A stretch of 64,000 nucleotides of DNA from Halochromatium glycolicum (GTDB lineage Bacteria > Pseudomonadota > Gammaproteobacteria > Chromatiales > Chromatiaceae), in NCBI RefSeq assembly GCF_016584085.1, contig NZ_NRSJ01000014.1:29552-93551 (forward strand), written 5' to 3'. The first letter of the stretch is position 1; each line of letters begins with the position of its first letter. The position numbers were made by a program, and so were the translations under genes. The notes under the pieces were generated by a model, which was not told the origin of the DNA, ran no database searches, and saw only the letters and a program-made list of their open reading frames with translations. Below, one piece after another: positions 29,943 through 45,041 of this stretch.

Positions 29943-30521
29943 ATGGCCCGGATCAATCTGCTCCCCTGGCGCGAGGCTGCGCGACGGCGGCGCCAGCGCG
30001 ACCTTGGCATGATCGCGGTGATCTCGGTGGCGATGGTGCTGCTGTCCGGGTTCGCGCTCAAGGTCCAGTTCGATGCGATGCTTGCCGCCCAGAATGCTCG
30101 CAACAGCTTTCTCGAGGGACAGATCGCGGTCTTGAATCGACGCATCCGCGAGATCAATCAGCTCGAGCAAAGGAAGGCGGATCTGCTGGCACGGATGGAT
30201 GTCATTCAGCGGCTGCAGGAAAGCCGTCCCGAGATCGTCCATCTGGTCGACGAGCTGGTCGATGCGGTACCGGCTGGCGTGTTCCTGACCAGCCTGCGAC
30301 AAGAGGGAGAGCAGCTCACCATCGAAGGACGCGCGCAATCCAACGCGCGCGTCTCGGCGTTGATGCGCAATATCGATGCGTCGGATTGGGTCGGCGGCTC
30401 CCAACTGGTGCTGATCGAGAACAAGGACGAGACCGGCACCGGATTCAGTCATTTTCGGTTGGGCTTCAAGCAGCGGCGACCCGGTTCCGGCGATGAAACG
30501 ATGCAGGCAGCGGTGGATTAG
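29943..30521 (+). CDS. pilN: Type IV pilus assembly protein PilN
   Basis: A 192-residue bitopic membrane protein starting MARINLLPWREAARRRRQ, the typical PilN N-terminus that docks in the PilM groove. One membrane segment follows (about residues 23-40), then a coiled coil and a periplasmic ferredoxin-like domain that pairs with PilO. No gap separates it from pilM. Confidence 0.95.
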   Translation: MARINLLPWREAARRRRQRDLGMIAVISVAMVLLSGFALKVQFDAMLAAQNARNSFLEGQIAVLNRRIREINQLEQRKADLLARMDVIQRLQESRPEIVHLVDELVDAVPAGVFLTSLRQEGEQLTIEGRAQSNARVSALMRNIDASDWVGGSQLVLIENKDETGTGFSHFRLGFKQRRPGSGDETMQAAVD

Positions 30522-30573
30522 GCTGGTGGTGGCATGCTGTTCTCGACCGCAGCAGCGTTTCAGGGGCGACTGA

Positions 30574-31173
30574 ATGGACCTCAATGAGCTGGATCTGAAC
30601 GAGATCGGCGACTGGCCCGCCGCCGCCAAAGCCGTGGTCATCGCGCTGCTCTGCGGCCTCGTCGGCTTTGGCTGGTATCACTTCGTCACCAGCGGCCAGA
30701 TCGAGCAGCTCGAGCGTGCGGAGCAGAAGGAACAGGAGCTGCGGCAGGGCTTCGAGCGAAAGCAGCATCAGGCGGCCAATCTCGAGGCATACCGTCGTCA
30801 GTTGGCAATGATGGAGGAGTCGTTCGGGGCGATGCTACGCCAGCTTCCCGACCAGACCGAGGTGGCGTCGCTGTTGGTCGATGTCTCGCAGACGGGCTTG
30901 GCCGCCGGTCTCGAGTTCGAGCGCTTCGAGCCGGCCGCCGAGATCACGCGGGACTTCTATGCCGAGCTCCCGATCCGGGTTCGCGTCACCGGCCGATATC
31001 ATGAGTTCGCGCGCTTCATCAGCGGACTTGCCGCCCTGCCTCGCATCGTCACCGTTCATGATATCGAGATCAGTCGGGGCGATGACCCCGGAGACGCAAG
31101 CGCCCAGGGCACAGCGATGACACTCGGCGCGATCGTGAAGACCTACCGTTATCTTGATGATCTGGCGCCATGA
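30574..31173 (+). CDS. pilO: Type IV pilus assembly protein PilO
   Basis: A 199-residue inner-membrane protein with a short cytoplasmic start (MDLNELDLNEIGDWP), one membrane segment near residues 20-38, a coiled coil rich in Glu and Gln, and a periplasmic ferredoxin-like domain. It forms heterodimers with PilN. The stop overlaps the pilP start by four bases (ATGA). Confidence 0.95.
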   Translation: MDLNELDLNEIGDWPAAAKAVVIALLCGLVGFGWYHFVTSGQIEQLERAEQKEQELRQGFERKQHQAANLEAYRRQLAMMEESFGAMLRQLPDQTEVASLLVDVSQTGLAAGLEFERFEPAAEITRDFYAELPIRVRVTGRYHEFARFISGLAALPRIVTVHDIEISRGDDPGDASAQGTAMTLGAIVKTYRYLDDLAP

Positions 31174-31706
31174 TGCCTGAACGGCCGGGCCTCCTGCCGA
31201 TCTGGACGGTCCTCGCAGCGCTATCCTGGCTGCTGACCTCCTGCGCCGACCCCGATCTGGCGCAGCTCGAGACCTATGCCACGCGCATCAAGGCGCGGGA
31301 GCCGGGACCGATCGAGCCCGTTCCCGAGATCCCGCCGGTGACGACCTACGTCTACGATCCGGACGAGCGCCGCGATCCGTTTACGATGGATGATCAGTCA
31401 GCCGAGGTCGCGCAGCAGGGCCTGAACGGGCTGGCTCCGGACCCGACGCGGCGCAAGGAGCCTTTAGAGGCCTATTCCCTTGATGCGCTCCGGATGGTCG
31501 GTACGCTCGAGCAGGATCAGAGACGCTGGGCGTTGATCACGACGCCCGACGGGCGACTGCATCGGGTGCAGGTTGGCAATTTTCTCGGCCGCAACAACGG
31601 AGAGATCGTCAAGATCAAGCCCGACCAGCTCGAGCTGACCGAGCTGGTCGAGGAGCAACCCGGTCAGTGGCAGCAACGCCAGGCATCGATGGCACTCAAA
31701 GACTAG
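31170..31706 (+). CDS. pilP: Type IV pilus lipoprotein PilP
   Basis: A 178-residue lipoprotein: the signal peptide ends in LLTSC, giving a lipidated Cys near residue 24. After a proline-rich linker (EPVPEIPPV) comes the beta-domain that links the PilNO complex to the PilQ secretin, with YSLDALRMVGTLEQ and GNFLGRNNGEIVKI as typical blocks. Two ATG codons in a row at 31170 make the exact start uncertain by one residue. Confidence 0.95.
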   Translation: MMPERPGLLPIWTVLAALSWLLTSCADPDLAQLETYATRIKAREPGPIEPVPEIPPVTTYVYDPDERRDPFTMDDQSAEVAQQGLNGLAPDPTRRKEPLEAYSLDALRMVGTLEQDQRRWALITTPDGRLHRVQVGNFLGRNNGEIVKIKPDQLELTELVEEQPGQWQQRQASMALKD

Positions 31707-31711
31707 GGGCA

Positions 31712-33997
31712 ATGCTGATGATCCGACAATGCTCATGGCCCGCCTTATCGCGTAGTCGCCTTTGCTCGAAGCTCCTTCGTTTGCTGGTCTTGATGAGCCT
31801 CACGGCGCCTTTTGCGTCAGCGGTCTTTGCGGCAAGCCTGGAGGATGTCGATTTCGTATCGCTGCCGGGCAACCAGGTCGAGATCAAGCTCGGTTTTTCG
31901 GACGCGCCAGCAAGACCAAGCGATTTCGCGACCGAGAATCCAGCCCGAATCGCCATTGACTTCCCGAATGCGACCAGCCGTCTGGGGCGCAAGCCGATCC
32001 CGATCGGGGTTGGTCCAGCGCAGAGCCTCGTCGCGATCGAGGCGAGCGATCGAACCCGGGTGGTCATCAATCTGAATCAGAGCGTTCCCTATTCCCTCGA
32101 GACCCGCGGCAACCAGGTCAGCGTCGCATTGAATCCTGGCCCGAGGACGGCACCGTCACGATCGCGCGCGCTCTTGGGGTCAGAACGCACTGCTCAAGCG
32201 GTAACAAGGGTGCGCGGTGGTGCCCTCAAGGATATCGATTTTCGCCGTGGCTCGGAAGGTGAGGGGCGTGTGATCATCAACTTGCCGTCGTCTGATACCC
32301 GCGTCAATGTCGCAGAGGAGGGGCGCGATGTCGTGGTCGGGATCGCCGACACGCGGTTGCCGCAGCGCCTGCTTCGGCGTCTCGATGTGGTCGATTTCGG
32401 CACGCCAGTCGTCGCTGTCGAGTCGCGGCCCGAGGGTGATGATGTCAGGGTCGATATCCAGACAGCCGCTGAGTTCGATTATCTCGCCTATCAGACCGGT
32501 AATCTGTTCACGATCGAATTCCGTGCGCTCACGCCGGCCAAAAAGGAACAGCTCGAGCGCGAGAAGATTGTCTTCTCCGGGGACCGACTCTCGCTGAACT
32601 TTCAGGACATCGAGGTCCGAGCGGTGCTGCAGATGATCGCTGATTTCACCGGCCTGAACCTGGTTGCAAGCGATACGGTACAGGGCGGTATTACGCTGCG
32701 ACTCAAGAATGTGCCCTGGGATCAGGCGCTCGACATCATCCTGAAGACCAAAGGGCTGGCGATGCGCCGCACCGGGAATGTGATCATGGTCGCGCCGGCT
32801 GAAGAGCTGGCTGGGAGGGAGCGGCTTCAGCTCGAGTCGCGGCAGAAGATTCAGGAGCTAGCGCCACTGCGCACTGAGTTTATCCAGATTAACTATGCAA
32901 AGGCAGAAGATATTGCTGAGATCTTGAAGGGATACCGAGACGAGGCCAGTGAAATTACCCAACTTGGAGATGGTGGTCCACTCCAGCTATTGGCTGGCGA
33001 ACGGCAAGCTCCCATGTTGTCTGCTCGCGGTTCGGTTGCTTTCGACGAACGAACGAATGCCATCATAGTTAATGAAACAGTTGAAAGACTGATGGCGATA
33101 CGCGAGCTTATTGCCAAGCTGGATGTGCCTGTGCGGCAAGTGCTGATTGAGTCTCGGGTTGTGATTGCGAATAATAACTTTGCCCGAGATTTGGGTGTCC
33201 GCTTCGGCGTTAGTGGGTCAGTAGGACGGTCTGGAGACAATGAGCTGCTTGTCGGTGGCGGTGAGATCAATGATGGTGTTGGCCTTGGTCCCTATGGGTT
33301 TTTTGACATTGGCGAGTTTGGCGGGGATTCCCAAGGCGGACGATTCAATGTGCCGTTGCAAAGGGGTGCCGGTAACGAGATTAGAAACGATGCTGGTGCG
33401 CCAAACCTCTGGGTGAATCTTCCAGCACCCGATCCTGCTGGTGCGGTGAATTTCTTGCTTGGCAAGGTGGGCTCTCACTTGATCACATTGGAGTTGTCTG
33501 CGATGCAGCGGGAGGGAAGAGGTGAGATCATCTCGAGTCCGCGTGTCGTGACAGCAGATCAGACGCCAGCCGTGATCGAGGTCGGGCAGGATATCCCCGT
33601 CGTGACCCCCGCTACGGCCGAGCAGCCGGCGAGCGTTCGCTATGAGCCCGCAACATTGAAGCTTGATGTGACGCCTCATATTACCCCTGATGGGCGGGTG
33701 ATTATGGATTTGAAGGTCAACAAGGACGAGGCTGATTTTACCTTTACCGTCGACGGCAACCCGTTACGGAATCGGCGGGCCGTCGAGACATCGGTGCTGG
33801 TGGATAACGGGGAGACGATCGTTCTTGGTGGGGTGTTCGAGGGGCAAAAGGATTTTTCAGTTGAAAAAGTGCCTTGGTTGGGCGATCTTCCTGTGGTCGG
33901 GAGACTTTTTAAGTCGACCTCGCGCTTGGAGTCGAATCAAGAGCTATTGATCTTTGTCACTCCGAAGATTCTGAAATCGGATCTCGCTGTACGCTGA
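31712..33997 (+). CDS. pilQ: Type IV pilus secretin PilQ
   Basis: This outer-membrane secretin forms the pore for the pilus. The 761-residue precursor has a signal peptide (to about residue 37), two AMIN domains, an STN/N0 domain near 290-360, an N1 domain near 380-470 and the secretin domain with VETSVLVDNGETIVLGGVFEG near the end. The ATG at 31712 follows the pilP stop by five bases. Between about 32860 and 33560 the G+C falls sharply: one 60-base line at 33061 has 25 G+C, against 38 for the line at 32401. Codons there end more often in A or T. The protein remains intact and family-like. Confidence 0.95.
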   Translation: MLMIRQCSWPALSRSRLCSKLLRLLVLMSLTAPFASAVFAASLEDVDFVSLPGNQVEIKLGFSDAPARPSDFATENPARIAIDFPNATSRLGRKPIPIGVGPAQSLVAIEASDRTRVVINLNQSVPYSLETRGNQVSVALNPGPRTAPSRSRALLGSERTAQAVTRVRGGALKDIDFRRGSEGEGRVIINLPSSDTRVNVAEEGRDVVVGIADTRLPQRLLRRLDVVDFGTPVVAVESRPEGDDVRVDIQTAAEFDYLAYQTGNLFTIEFRALTPAKKEQLEREKIVFSGDRLSLNFQDIEVRAVLQMIADFTGLNLVASDTVQGGITLRLKNVPWDQALDIILKTKGLAMRRTGNVIMVAPAEELAGRERLQLESRQKIQELAPLRTEFIQINYAKAEDIAEILKGYRDEASEITQLGDGGPLQLLAGERQAPMLSARGSVAFDERTNAIIVNETVERLMAIRELIAKLDVPVRQVLIESRVVIANNNFARDLGVRFGVSGSVGRSGDNELLVGGGEINDGVGLGPYGFFDIGEFGGDSQGGRFNVPLQRGAGNEIRNDAGAPNLWVNLPAPDPAGAVNFLLGKVGSHLITLELSAMQREGRGEIISSPRVVTADQTPAVIEVGQDIPVVTPATAEQPASVRYEPATLKLDVTPHITPDGRVIMDLKVNKDEADFTFTVDGNPLRNRRAVETSVLVDNGETIVLGGVFEGQKDFSVEKVPWLGDLPVVGRLFKSTSRLESNQELLIFVTPKILKSDLAVR

Positions 33998-34084
33998 TCC
34001 CACATTCGCAAAGGGGCGTCTTAATCGGCGCTCGGTATCTTGTGCGCCTTGCCCGCAACGGGCAAATCTGGCATACCTAACGTT

Positions 34085-34609
34085 ATGATCAGACCACCGA
34101 ACATCTTCCTCGTCGGCCCGATGGGCGCCGGCAAGAGCACCGTCGGCCGCCAGCTCGCTGAGGCGCTGGGCTACGAGTTCCGCGACAGCGATCAGGAGAT
34201 CCAGCGCCGAACCGGCGTCGATATCCCGACCATCTTCGAATTCGAGGGCGAAGAGGGCTTCCGCAAGCGGGAGCGTAACGTCGTCGAGGAACTGGCGCAG
34301 GAGGACGGCATCGTGCTCGCGACCGGTGGGGGCGTCGTGCTCACGCCGGAGAACCGACAGCAGCTGGCCGCCCGCGGCTTCGTGATCTACCTGCATTGCA
34401 GCCCGGAGCAGCAATTCGCGCGCACTGCCCGCGACCGGAGCCGGCCGTTGATCGATACCGAGGACCCGCAGCAGCGCTTGCGCGATCTGATGGCCGAGCG
34501 CGAGCCGATCTATCGCCAGGTTGCGGACATGGTCGTCTCGACGGAGCGGCGCGGAACGGCATCGGTGGTCAAGGAGATCCGCCGTCGCCTCGAGAGTGAA
34601 GAGCTCTAG
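34085..34609 (+). CDS. aroK: Shikimate kinase
   Basis: It phosphorylates shikimate with ATP in aromatic amino-acid synthesis. The 174-residue protein has Walker A GPMGAGKS (11-18), the [11 protein letters not shown] shikimate-binding block, the ATGGGVVL motif and the lid RDRSRPLI. The pilQ-aroK-aroB order is the common gammaproteobacterial arrangement. The stop is one base before the aroB ATG. Confidence 0.96.
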   Translation: MIRPPNIFLVGPMGAGKSTVGRQLAEALGYEFRDSDQEIQRRTGVDIPTIFEFEGEEGFRKRERNVVEELAQEDGIVLATGGGVVLTPENRQQLAARGFVIYLHCSPEQQFARTARDRSRPLIDTEDPQQRLRDLMAEREPIYRQVADMVVSTERRGTASVVKEIRRRLESEEL

Positions 34610-34610
34610 A

Positions 34611-35738
34611 ATGACCGATCTCGGGCCGGTTACCAACCCTGCGAGCGCTCAGCATCGGCTCGATGTCGAGCTTGGCGAGCGTGCCTATCCGATCGTCATC
34701 GGCCGCGGGCTTCTGACAGACCCCGAGCAGTATCGCCCGTTCGTGATCGGTCGGCGGGTGATGATCGTATCCAACGAGACGGTCGCCCCGCTCTATCTGG
34801 AAGCGGTTCGACAGGGACTGGCTGATTTCGAGACCGCGGAGGTGATCCTGCCTGACGGCGAGCAACACAAGGACCTGGCGACCCTCAACCGGATCTTCGA
34901 TGCACTGCTGGAGCAGCACTTTGGTCGCGACACCACCCTGGTTGCGCTTGGCGGCGGTGTGGTCGGTGATATGGCAGGTTTTGCGGCAGCCTGCTACCAG
35001 CGCGGCGTGCCCTTCATCCAGGTCCCGACAACGTTGCTGGCACAGGTCGATTCGTCGGTCGGGGGCAAGACCGGGGTCAACCATCCGGCCGGTAAGAATA
35101 TGATCGGCGCCTTCCATCAGCCGCGTGCGGTGATCGCCGATACCGACACACTCGCCACGCTTCCCGGGCGGGAGCTCTCGGCCGGGCTGGCAGAGGTGAT
35201 CAAGTACGGGCTGATCGCGGATCGGCCTTTCTTTGACTGGCTCGAGGAGCAGGCCGAGTCGTTGCGGGCGCTTGAGCCTGCAGCACTGGCCACGGCCATC
35301 GCCCGCTCCTGCCGGAACAAGGCGCAGGTCGTCGCTGCCGATGAGCGCGAGGCCGGACAGCGCGCGTTGTTGAACCTCGGGCATACCTTCGGCCATGCGA
35401 TCGAGGCGGGCGCCGGTTACGGTGAGTGGCTGCACGGTGAAGCGGTCGGGGTCGGCTTGGTGATGGCGGCGCGGCTCTCGCGACGGCTCGGTTGGCTCGA
35501 TGAAGAGGCGGTCAGCCGCGTACGCCGTCTGGTGAGCCGCTGTGGGTTGCCGCTGGTGCCACCGGCCGATCTCGCGCCCGAGCGCTGGCTCGAGCTGATG
35601 GCAGTCGATAAAAAGGTCCAGGATGGGCAGCTGCGATTGGTGCTGCTGCGCGGCATCGGCGAGGCGGTGCTGACCAGCGATGTCGACGCGGACCTGTTGC
35701 GTGCGAGCATTCAATCGGCGCCAGCGGACGCTCTCTAA
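34611..35738 (+). CDS. aroB: 3-dehydroquinate synthase
   Basis: An NAD+- and metal-dependent enzyme converting DAHP to 3-dehydroquinate. In 375 residues it shows the NAD-binding blocks [10 protein letters not shown] and [33 protein letters not shown], and the zinc ligands in [11 protein letters not shown] and GEAVGVG. The start follows the aroK stop directly. In many relatives damX comes next; here a 412-bp spacer leads straight to gltB. Confidence 0.96.
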   Translation: MTDLGPVTNPASAQHRLDVELGERAYPIVIGRGLLTDPEQYRPFVIGRRVMIVSNETVAPLYLEAVRQGLADFETAEVILPDGEQHKDLATLNRIFDALLEQHFGRDTTLVALGGGVVGDMAGFAAACYQRGVPFIQVPTTLLAQVDSSVGGKTGVNHPAGKNMIGAFHQPRAVIADTDTLATLPGRELSAGLAEVIKYGLIADRPFFDWLEEQAESLRALEPAALATAIARSCRNKAQVVAADEREAGQRALLNLGHTFGHAIEAGAGYGEWLHGEAVGVGLVMAARLSRRLGWLDEEAVSRVRRLVSRCGLPLVPPADLAPERWLELMAVDKKVQDGQLRLVLLRGIGEAVLTSDVDADLLRASIQSAPADAL

Positions 35739-36150
35739 CCGACTGGCCAAGGACCGCGTCACGATTTCTCCAACAGCGGTTGCCGTGTGCCCGGGGCTGC
35801 ACTGCGCTGGCCCCTTTACGGACCGCTGTGCACCGCCTTGGAGCGGCTGCGATGGCAGCACGGCCGAACTTGGTGAGCCTCCTTGGTGCCAAAGGCATGG
35901 CATAGTGGCTGCTTCCTCAGTATGATTCGCTGTTCGCTATCTGCTGCGCTTGGTCAAGCCTGTCGCGGAACCCTGCCCAGCTCGGGCCAGGTACGACCCT
36001 CTTGTCGGCGGTCGGCTGCCTCTGCGGCCCGATGCGCCTCGGCCAGGCGTCTAATCATTGTTTAAGCCAAACCGGAACTTCCCCGATGCCTTGGGCACTG
36101 AGGGGACGTCATTTTCGACCGCGAAAGACCCGGTTTAGGGAGGTCCTCTG
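35739..36150. other. Intergenic region, 412 bp, upstream of gltB
   Basis: No gene is supported; the damX gene common at this place in relatives is absent. The last bases carry a good RBS (agggagg) for gltB. I see no obvious terminator for aroB or clear promoter boxes. Confidence 0.4.
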
Positions 36151-40822
<4,672 letters not shown>

Positions 40823-40830
<8 letters not shown>

Positions 40831-42289
40831 GCCAACCGGATTCATGGAATACGAGCGGGTCGAGCTGGCCTATGAGCCGGCGTCCGACCGCATCGTCCAT
40901 TACAACGAGTTCGTCAAGCCCATGAGTGATGCCGAGATCGGCATCCAGGGCGCGCGCTGCATGGATTGCGGTATCCCGTATTGCCATCAGGGCTGTCCGG
41001 TCAACAACATCATCCCGGACTGGAACGATCTGGTCTATCAGCAGGACTGGGAGGCCGCGATCGAGGTGCTGCACTCGACCAACAACTTCCCGGAGTTCAC
41101 CGGCCGCATCTGTCCGGCCCCCTGCGAGGCGAGCTGCACGCTGAACATCGACGACAACCCGGTCGCGATCAAGGCGATCGAGCGCGCGATCGCCGACAAG
41201 GCCTGGGAGCAGGGCTGGGTCAAGCCGCAGGTGCCGACCCATCGCACCGGCAAGCGCATCGCGGTGGTCGGCTCCGGGCCAGCCGGTCTGGCCTGCGCCC
41301 AGCAGCTCGCCCGCGCCGGCCATACCGTCTCGCTGTACGAGAAGGAGGACCGCATCGGCGGCCTGCTGCGTTACGGGATTCCGGACTTCAAGCTCGCGAA
41401 GGTGATGATCGACCGGCGCATGAGCCAGATGCGCGCCGAGGGCGTCGAGTTCCACACCCATTGCCACATCGGTGTCGATCTGCCGGTCGCCAGGCTGATG
41501 GACGAGTATGACGCGGTCGTGCTCTCCGGTGGCTCCGAGAAGCCGCGCGACCTCGATGTGCCCGGGCGCAGCTACAACGGCATCCATTTCGCGATGGATT
41601 TTCTGCGCGCCAACTCCAAGCGCGTGCAGGGCGTCTATGTCCCGGATGAAGACTTCATCAGCGCCAACGACAAGCATGTGATCGTGATCGGCGGCGGCGA
41701 TACCGGCTCCGACTGCATCGGCACCTCGAATCGTCACGGCGCCAAATCGGTGATCCAGATCGAGCTGCTGGATAAGCCGCCGGAGAAGGAGGACAAGGGG
41801 CTGACCTGGCCCGACTGGCCCAACAAGCTGCGCACCTCGACCTCGCAAGAGGAGGGCTGTGAACGGATGTGGAATGTCCTCACCAAGTCATTCGAGTCCG
41901 ATGCCGACGGCAATGTGACGCTGTTGAACTATGTGCTGGTGCGCTGGGACAAGGACGCGAACGGGCGCTGGCAGATGTCCGAGGTCGAGGGCTCCGAGGG
42001 GCAGCTCAAGGCCGACCTGGTGCTGCTGGCGATGGGCTTCGTGCATCCGGTCCATGAGGGCATGCTCGACGAGCTGCGCGAGGCCAAGGGGCTAGAGCTC
42101 GATCCGCGCGGCAACGTCAAGGGCAACACCGAGGGGCCGCAGGCCTACTACACTAATGTCGAGGGCGTATTCGCCGCCGGCGACATGCGACGTGGGCAAT
42201 CCCTGGTGGTCTGGGCCATTCGAGAGGGACGCCAATGCGCGCGGGCGGTCGATGAATGGCTGATGGGACGCTCCGACCTACCGCGCTAG
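40823..42289 (+). CDS. gltD: Glutamate synthase small subunit
   Basis: The FAD protein that passes electrons from NADPH to GltB. The 488-residue chain has two N-terminal iron-sulfur motifs, Cys46/49/54/58 ([13 protein letters not shown]) and Cys97/101/105 (CPAPCEASC), the FAD-binding [12 protein letters not shown] near 148-159 and the NADPH-binding [11 protein letters not shown]. The ATG at 40823 overlaps the gltB stop; a TTG at 40814 is less likely. Its stop is just before hslV. Confidence 0.96.
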
Positions 42290-42300
42290 GCGCTGTCGCT

Positions 42301-42843
42301 ATGCAGGAATTCCACGGAACCACTATCCTTTCGGTGCGCCGCGGGCGTCACGTCGTCATCGGCGGTGATGGTCAGGTCTCGCTCGGCCAGACCGTTATCA
42401 AGGGCAATGCGCGGAAGGTGCGCCGGCTGTACAAGGATCAGGTCCTGGCCGGCTTCGCCGGGGCGACGGCCGATGCCTTCACCCTGTTCGAGCGCTTCGA
42501 GGCGAAGCTCGAGCGCCATCAGGGTCATCTGACGCGCTCAGCCGTCGAGCTGGCCAAGGATTGGCGTACCGATCGCATGCTGCGCCGCTTGGAAGCGATG
42601 CTGTGCGTGGCCGATCATGAGGCATCACTGATCATCTCCGGCACCGGTGACGTGCTCGAGCCCGAGCATGACCTGATGGCGATCGGCTCCGGCGGCTCGT
42701 TCGCGGCCTCGGCCGCGCGGGCGCTGCTGGAGAGCACCGATCTCGGGCCGCGCGAGATCGTCGAGCGCTCGCTTGGGATTGCGGCCGATATCTGCGTCTA
42801 CACCAACCGCAACCTCGCGATCGAGGAGCTTGCCGAGGAGTAG
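42301..42843 (+). CDS. hslV: ATP-dependent protease peptidase subunit HslV
   Basis: Threonine peptidase of the HslVU complex. The chosen ATG gives [15 protein letters not shown], so a six-residue propeptide would be removed to expose the catalytic Thr7. [25 protein letters not shown] and [16 protein letters not shown] are family blocks. Length 180 fits. It lies only 11 bp after gltD, suggesting transcription through from the glutamate synthase genes. Confidence 0.96.
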   Translation: MQEFHGTTILSVRRGRHVVIGGDGQVSLGQTVIKGNARKVRRLYKDQVLAGFAGATADAFTLFERFEAKLERHQGHLTRSAVELAKDWRTDRMLRRLEAMLCVADHEASLIISGTGDVLEPEHDLMAIGSGGSFAASAARALLESTDLGPREIVERSLGIAADICVYTNRNLAIEELAEE

Positions 42844-42963
42844 AGGTCAGGCGTTGCCGGTGCCCCGAGCGGGTTGGCGGCATCCTGGTCCAATGCACCG
42901 AATCCACACAGCGCGTCACCGGGCTCAAGGCTGCTGACGCGCCCAACGAAAAGCGCTGCTGCC

Positions 42964-44298
42964 ATGTCCGATACCACCCCGCGCCGAATCGTCGCCGAGC
43001 TCGACAAGCATATCGTTGGTCAGGATGAGGCCAAGCGGGCGGTCGCGATCGCACTGCGCAATCGCTGGCGTCGGGCCCAGATCCCCGAGCCGATGCGCTC
43101 CGAGATCACGCCGAAGAATATCCTGATGATCGGTCCGACCGGTGTTGGTAAGACCGAGATCGCCCGCCGGCTCGCACGCTTGGCGAATGCCCCCTTTATC
43201 AAGGTCGAAGCGACCAAGTTCACCGAGGTCGGCTATGTCGGGCGCGATGTCGAGTCGATCATCCGTGATCTGGCCGATATCGCGATCAAGATGGAGCGCG
43301 AGGAGGCGATGCAGCAGAATCGCGGGCGTGCTGAGAGCGCGGCCGAGGAGCGTATCCTCGATGCGCTGCTGCCGCCGCCATCGGACTTCGACGAGGACAG
43401 CCGGGGTGGAGGTGCCTCCTCTGCGACGCGGGACAAGTTCCGGCAGAAGCTGCGTTCCGGTGATCTAGACGACCGCGAGATCGAGATCGAGGTCAGCCAG
43501 GCGCCGCTCGGGGTCGAGATCATGGCCCCGCCCGGCATGGAGGATATGACCAATCAGCTCCAAGGGCTGTTCAAGAACCTCGGCTCCAACCGCTCCAAGC
43601 GGCGCAAGCTCAAGATCAGCGAGGCGCGCAAGGTGCTGCTCGACGAGGAGGCCGCCAAGCTCATCAACGAGGAGGAGATGAAGCTCAAGGCGATGACCAA
43701 TGTCGAGCAGAACGGCATCGTCTTCCTCGACGAGATCGACAAGGTCACCCGCCGCGCCGAGCAGAGCGGCGGCGCCGATGTCTCGCGCGAAGGCGTCCAG
43801 CGCGATCTGCTGCCGCTGGTCGAGGGCAGCACGGTCTCGACCAAGCACGGGATGGTCAAGACCGATCACATCCTGTTCATCGCCTCCGGTGCCTTCCATC
43901 TCGCGAAGCCTTCGGACCTGGTACCCGAGCTGCAGGGCCGGCTGCCGATCCGGGTCGAGCTCCAAGCGCTGACCTCGGACGATTTCATCCGCATCCTCAC
44001 CGAGCCCGACGAGTCGCTGACTGACCAGTATGCGGCCCTGCTCGGGACCGAAGGCGTCACCATCGACTTCGTTGAGGACGGGATACGGCGCATCGCCGAG
44101 ATCGCCTATCAGGTCAACGAGCGCACCGAGAACATCGGCGCGCGCCGGCTGCACACGGTCATGGAGCGGCTGCTCGAAGACGTCTCCTTCAATGCCACCG
44201 AGATGGACCGCGTCAGCGTCACCATCGATGCCAATTACGTCGATCAGAACCTCGGTGAGCTCGCCGCCGACGAGGACCTGTCGCAGTACATCCTCTGA
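42964..44298 (+). CDS. hslU: ATPase subunit HslU
   Basis: The Clp/AAA+ unfoldase that feeds HslV. The 444-residue protein starts [20 protein letters not shown]; Walker A is GPTGVGKTE near 61, the pore loop is in [11 protein letters not shown], the variable I-domain runs from about 110 to 235, and Walker B is [10 protein letters not shown]. The C-terminus ends LSQYIL, the tail that inserts into HslV. Confidence 0.97.
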   Translation: MSDTTPRRIVAELDKHIVGQDEAKRAVAIALRNRWRRAQIPEPMRSEITPKNILMIGPTGVGKTEIARRLARLANAPFIKVEATKFTEVGYVGRDVESIIRDLADIAIKMEREEAMQQNRGRAESAAEERILDALLPPPSDFDEDSRGGGASSATRDKFRQKLRSGDLDDREIEIEVSQAPLGVEIMAPPGMEDMTNQLQGLFKNLGSNRSKRRKLKISEARKVLLDEEAAKLINEEEMKLKAMTNVEQNGIVFLDEIDKVTRRAEQSGGADVSREGVQRDLLPLVEGSTVSTKHGMVKTDHILFIASGAFHLAKPSDLVPELQGRLPIRVELQALTSDDFIRILTEPDESLTDQYAALLGTEGVTIDFVEDGIRRIAEIAYQVNERTENIGARRLHTVMERLLEDVSFNATEMDRVSVTIDANYVDQNLGELAADEDLSQYIL

Positions 44299-44667
44299 GC
44301 TGTTACCCCCGAAAGGGCTTCTGACGGGCACCGTGCTCCAATGTCTCCGGGTGAGCTGCGGTCCGTTTCTATACCCATCGCAAACCGATTTTCGGCTTTC
44401 CTCGACCGCTCCGGGTCGCGTAACGGCGCTCGGGGGACGCCGTCAATCCATCCCTGGAGGCTTGACGACGGCATCCATGCCGTCGACACCCCCGCTCGCC
44501 GTCACCCGACCCTCCGCTCTGCCGTGCCGAGCATTGACGTGCTTTGGGTATAACAGGCAAGGCTTCTCGGGCACTGGGGTTTTGCGCCGCCTTCGCTATC
44601 GGCTGCTGCGTCCCCATCATCGAGTGCAACCCGCAGTCGCGGACAAGATCCACAACAAGGAGTCCTC
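44299..44667. other. Intergenic region, 369 bp, with a hairpin repeat
   Basis: No gene is supported. The region contains the palindromic element at about 44430-44490, listed separately. The rest shows no clear promoter; an RBS (caaggag) precedes the DUF971 gene. Confidence 0.45.
44430..44490. repeat. REP-like extragenic palindromic element
   Basis: The core cgacggcat-cc-atgccgtcg (44466-44485) is a perfect 9-bp stem. It is preceded by ggggacgccgtcaatccatc and followed by acaccccc, a layout I associate with dispersed repeats in gammaproteobacterial genomes. The family assignment is from memory; the stem is seen directly. Confidence 0.55.
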
Positions 44668-45030
44668 ATGCCGACACCAACCGAGTTCAATCTTCATCGC
44701 AGTTCCCGCGTGCTGGAGATCACCTTCGATGATGGTGCGCACTTCAACCTGCCGGTCGAGTTCCTGCGCGTCTATTCGCCCTCTGCCGAGGTCCAGGGGC
44801 ATGGGCCTGGACAGCGCGTGCTGCAGGTCGGTAAGGAGGATGTGAACATCGACAAGATCGAGCCGGTCGGCAACTATGCCGTCTGCCTCTTCTTCGACGA
44901 TGAGCACAACACCGGGATCTACTCCTGGGAATATCTCTACAAGCTCGGCCAGAACCAAGCAGAGCTCTGGAAGACCTATCTCGAGGAGCTAGAGAAGGCG
45001 GGGCACAAGCGCAAGGTGCGGCCTTCCTGA
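44668..45030 (+). CDS. DUF971 / gamma-butyrobetaine hydroxylase-like N-terminal domain protein
   Basis: A 120-residue protein with LEITFDDGAHFNLPVEFLRV, VNIDKIEPVGNYAVCLFFDD and HNTGIYSWEYLYKLG, the DUF971 pattern. Stand-alone members often lie between hslU and ubiE, as here, and have been linked to iron-sulfur handling in some species; the role here is unknown. It is convergent with ubiB. Confidence 0.9.
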   Translation: MPTPTEFNLHRSSRVLEITFDDGAHFNLPVEFLRVYSPSAEVQGHGPGQRVLQVGKEDVNIDKIEPVGNYAVCLFFDDEHNTGIYSWEYLYKLGQNQAELWKTYLEELEKAGHKRKVRPS

Positions 45031-45041
45031 GGTTCTCAGGT

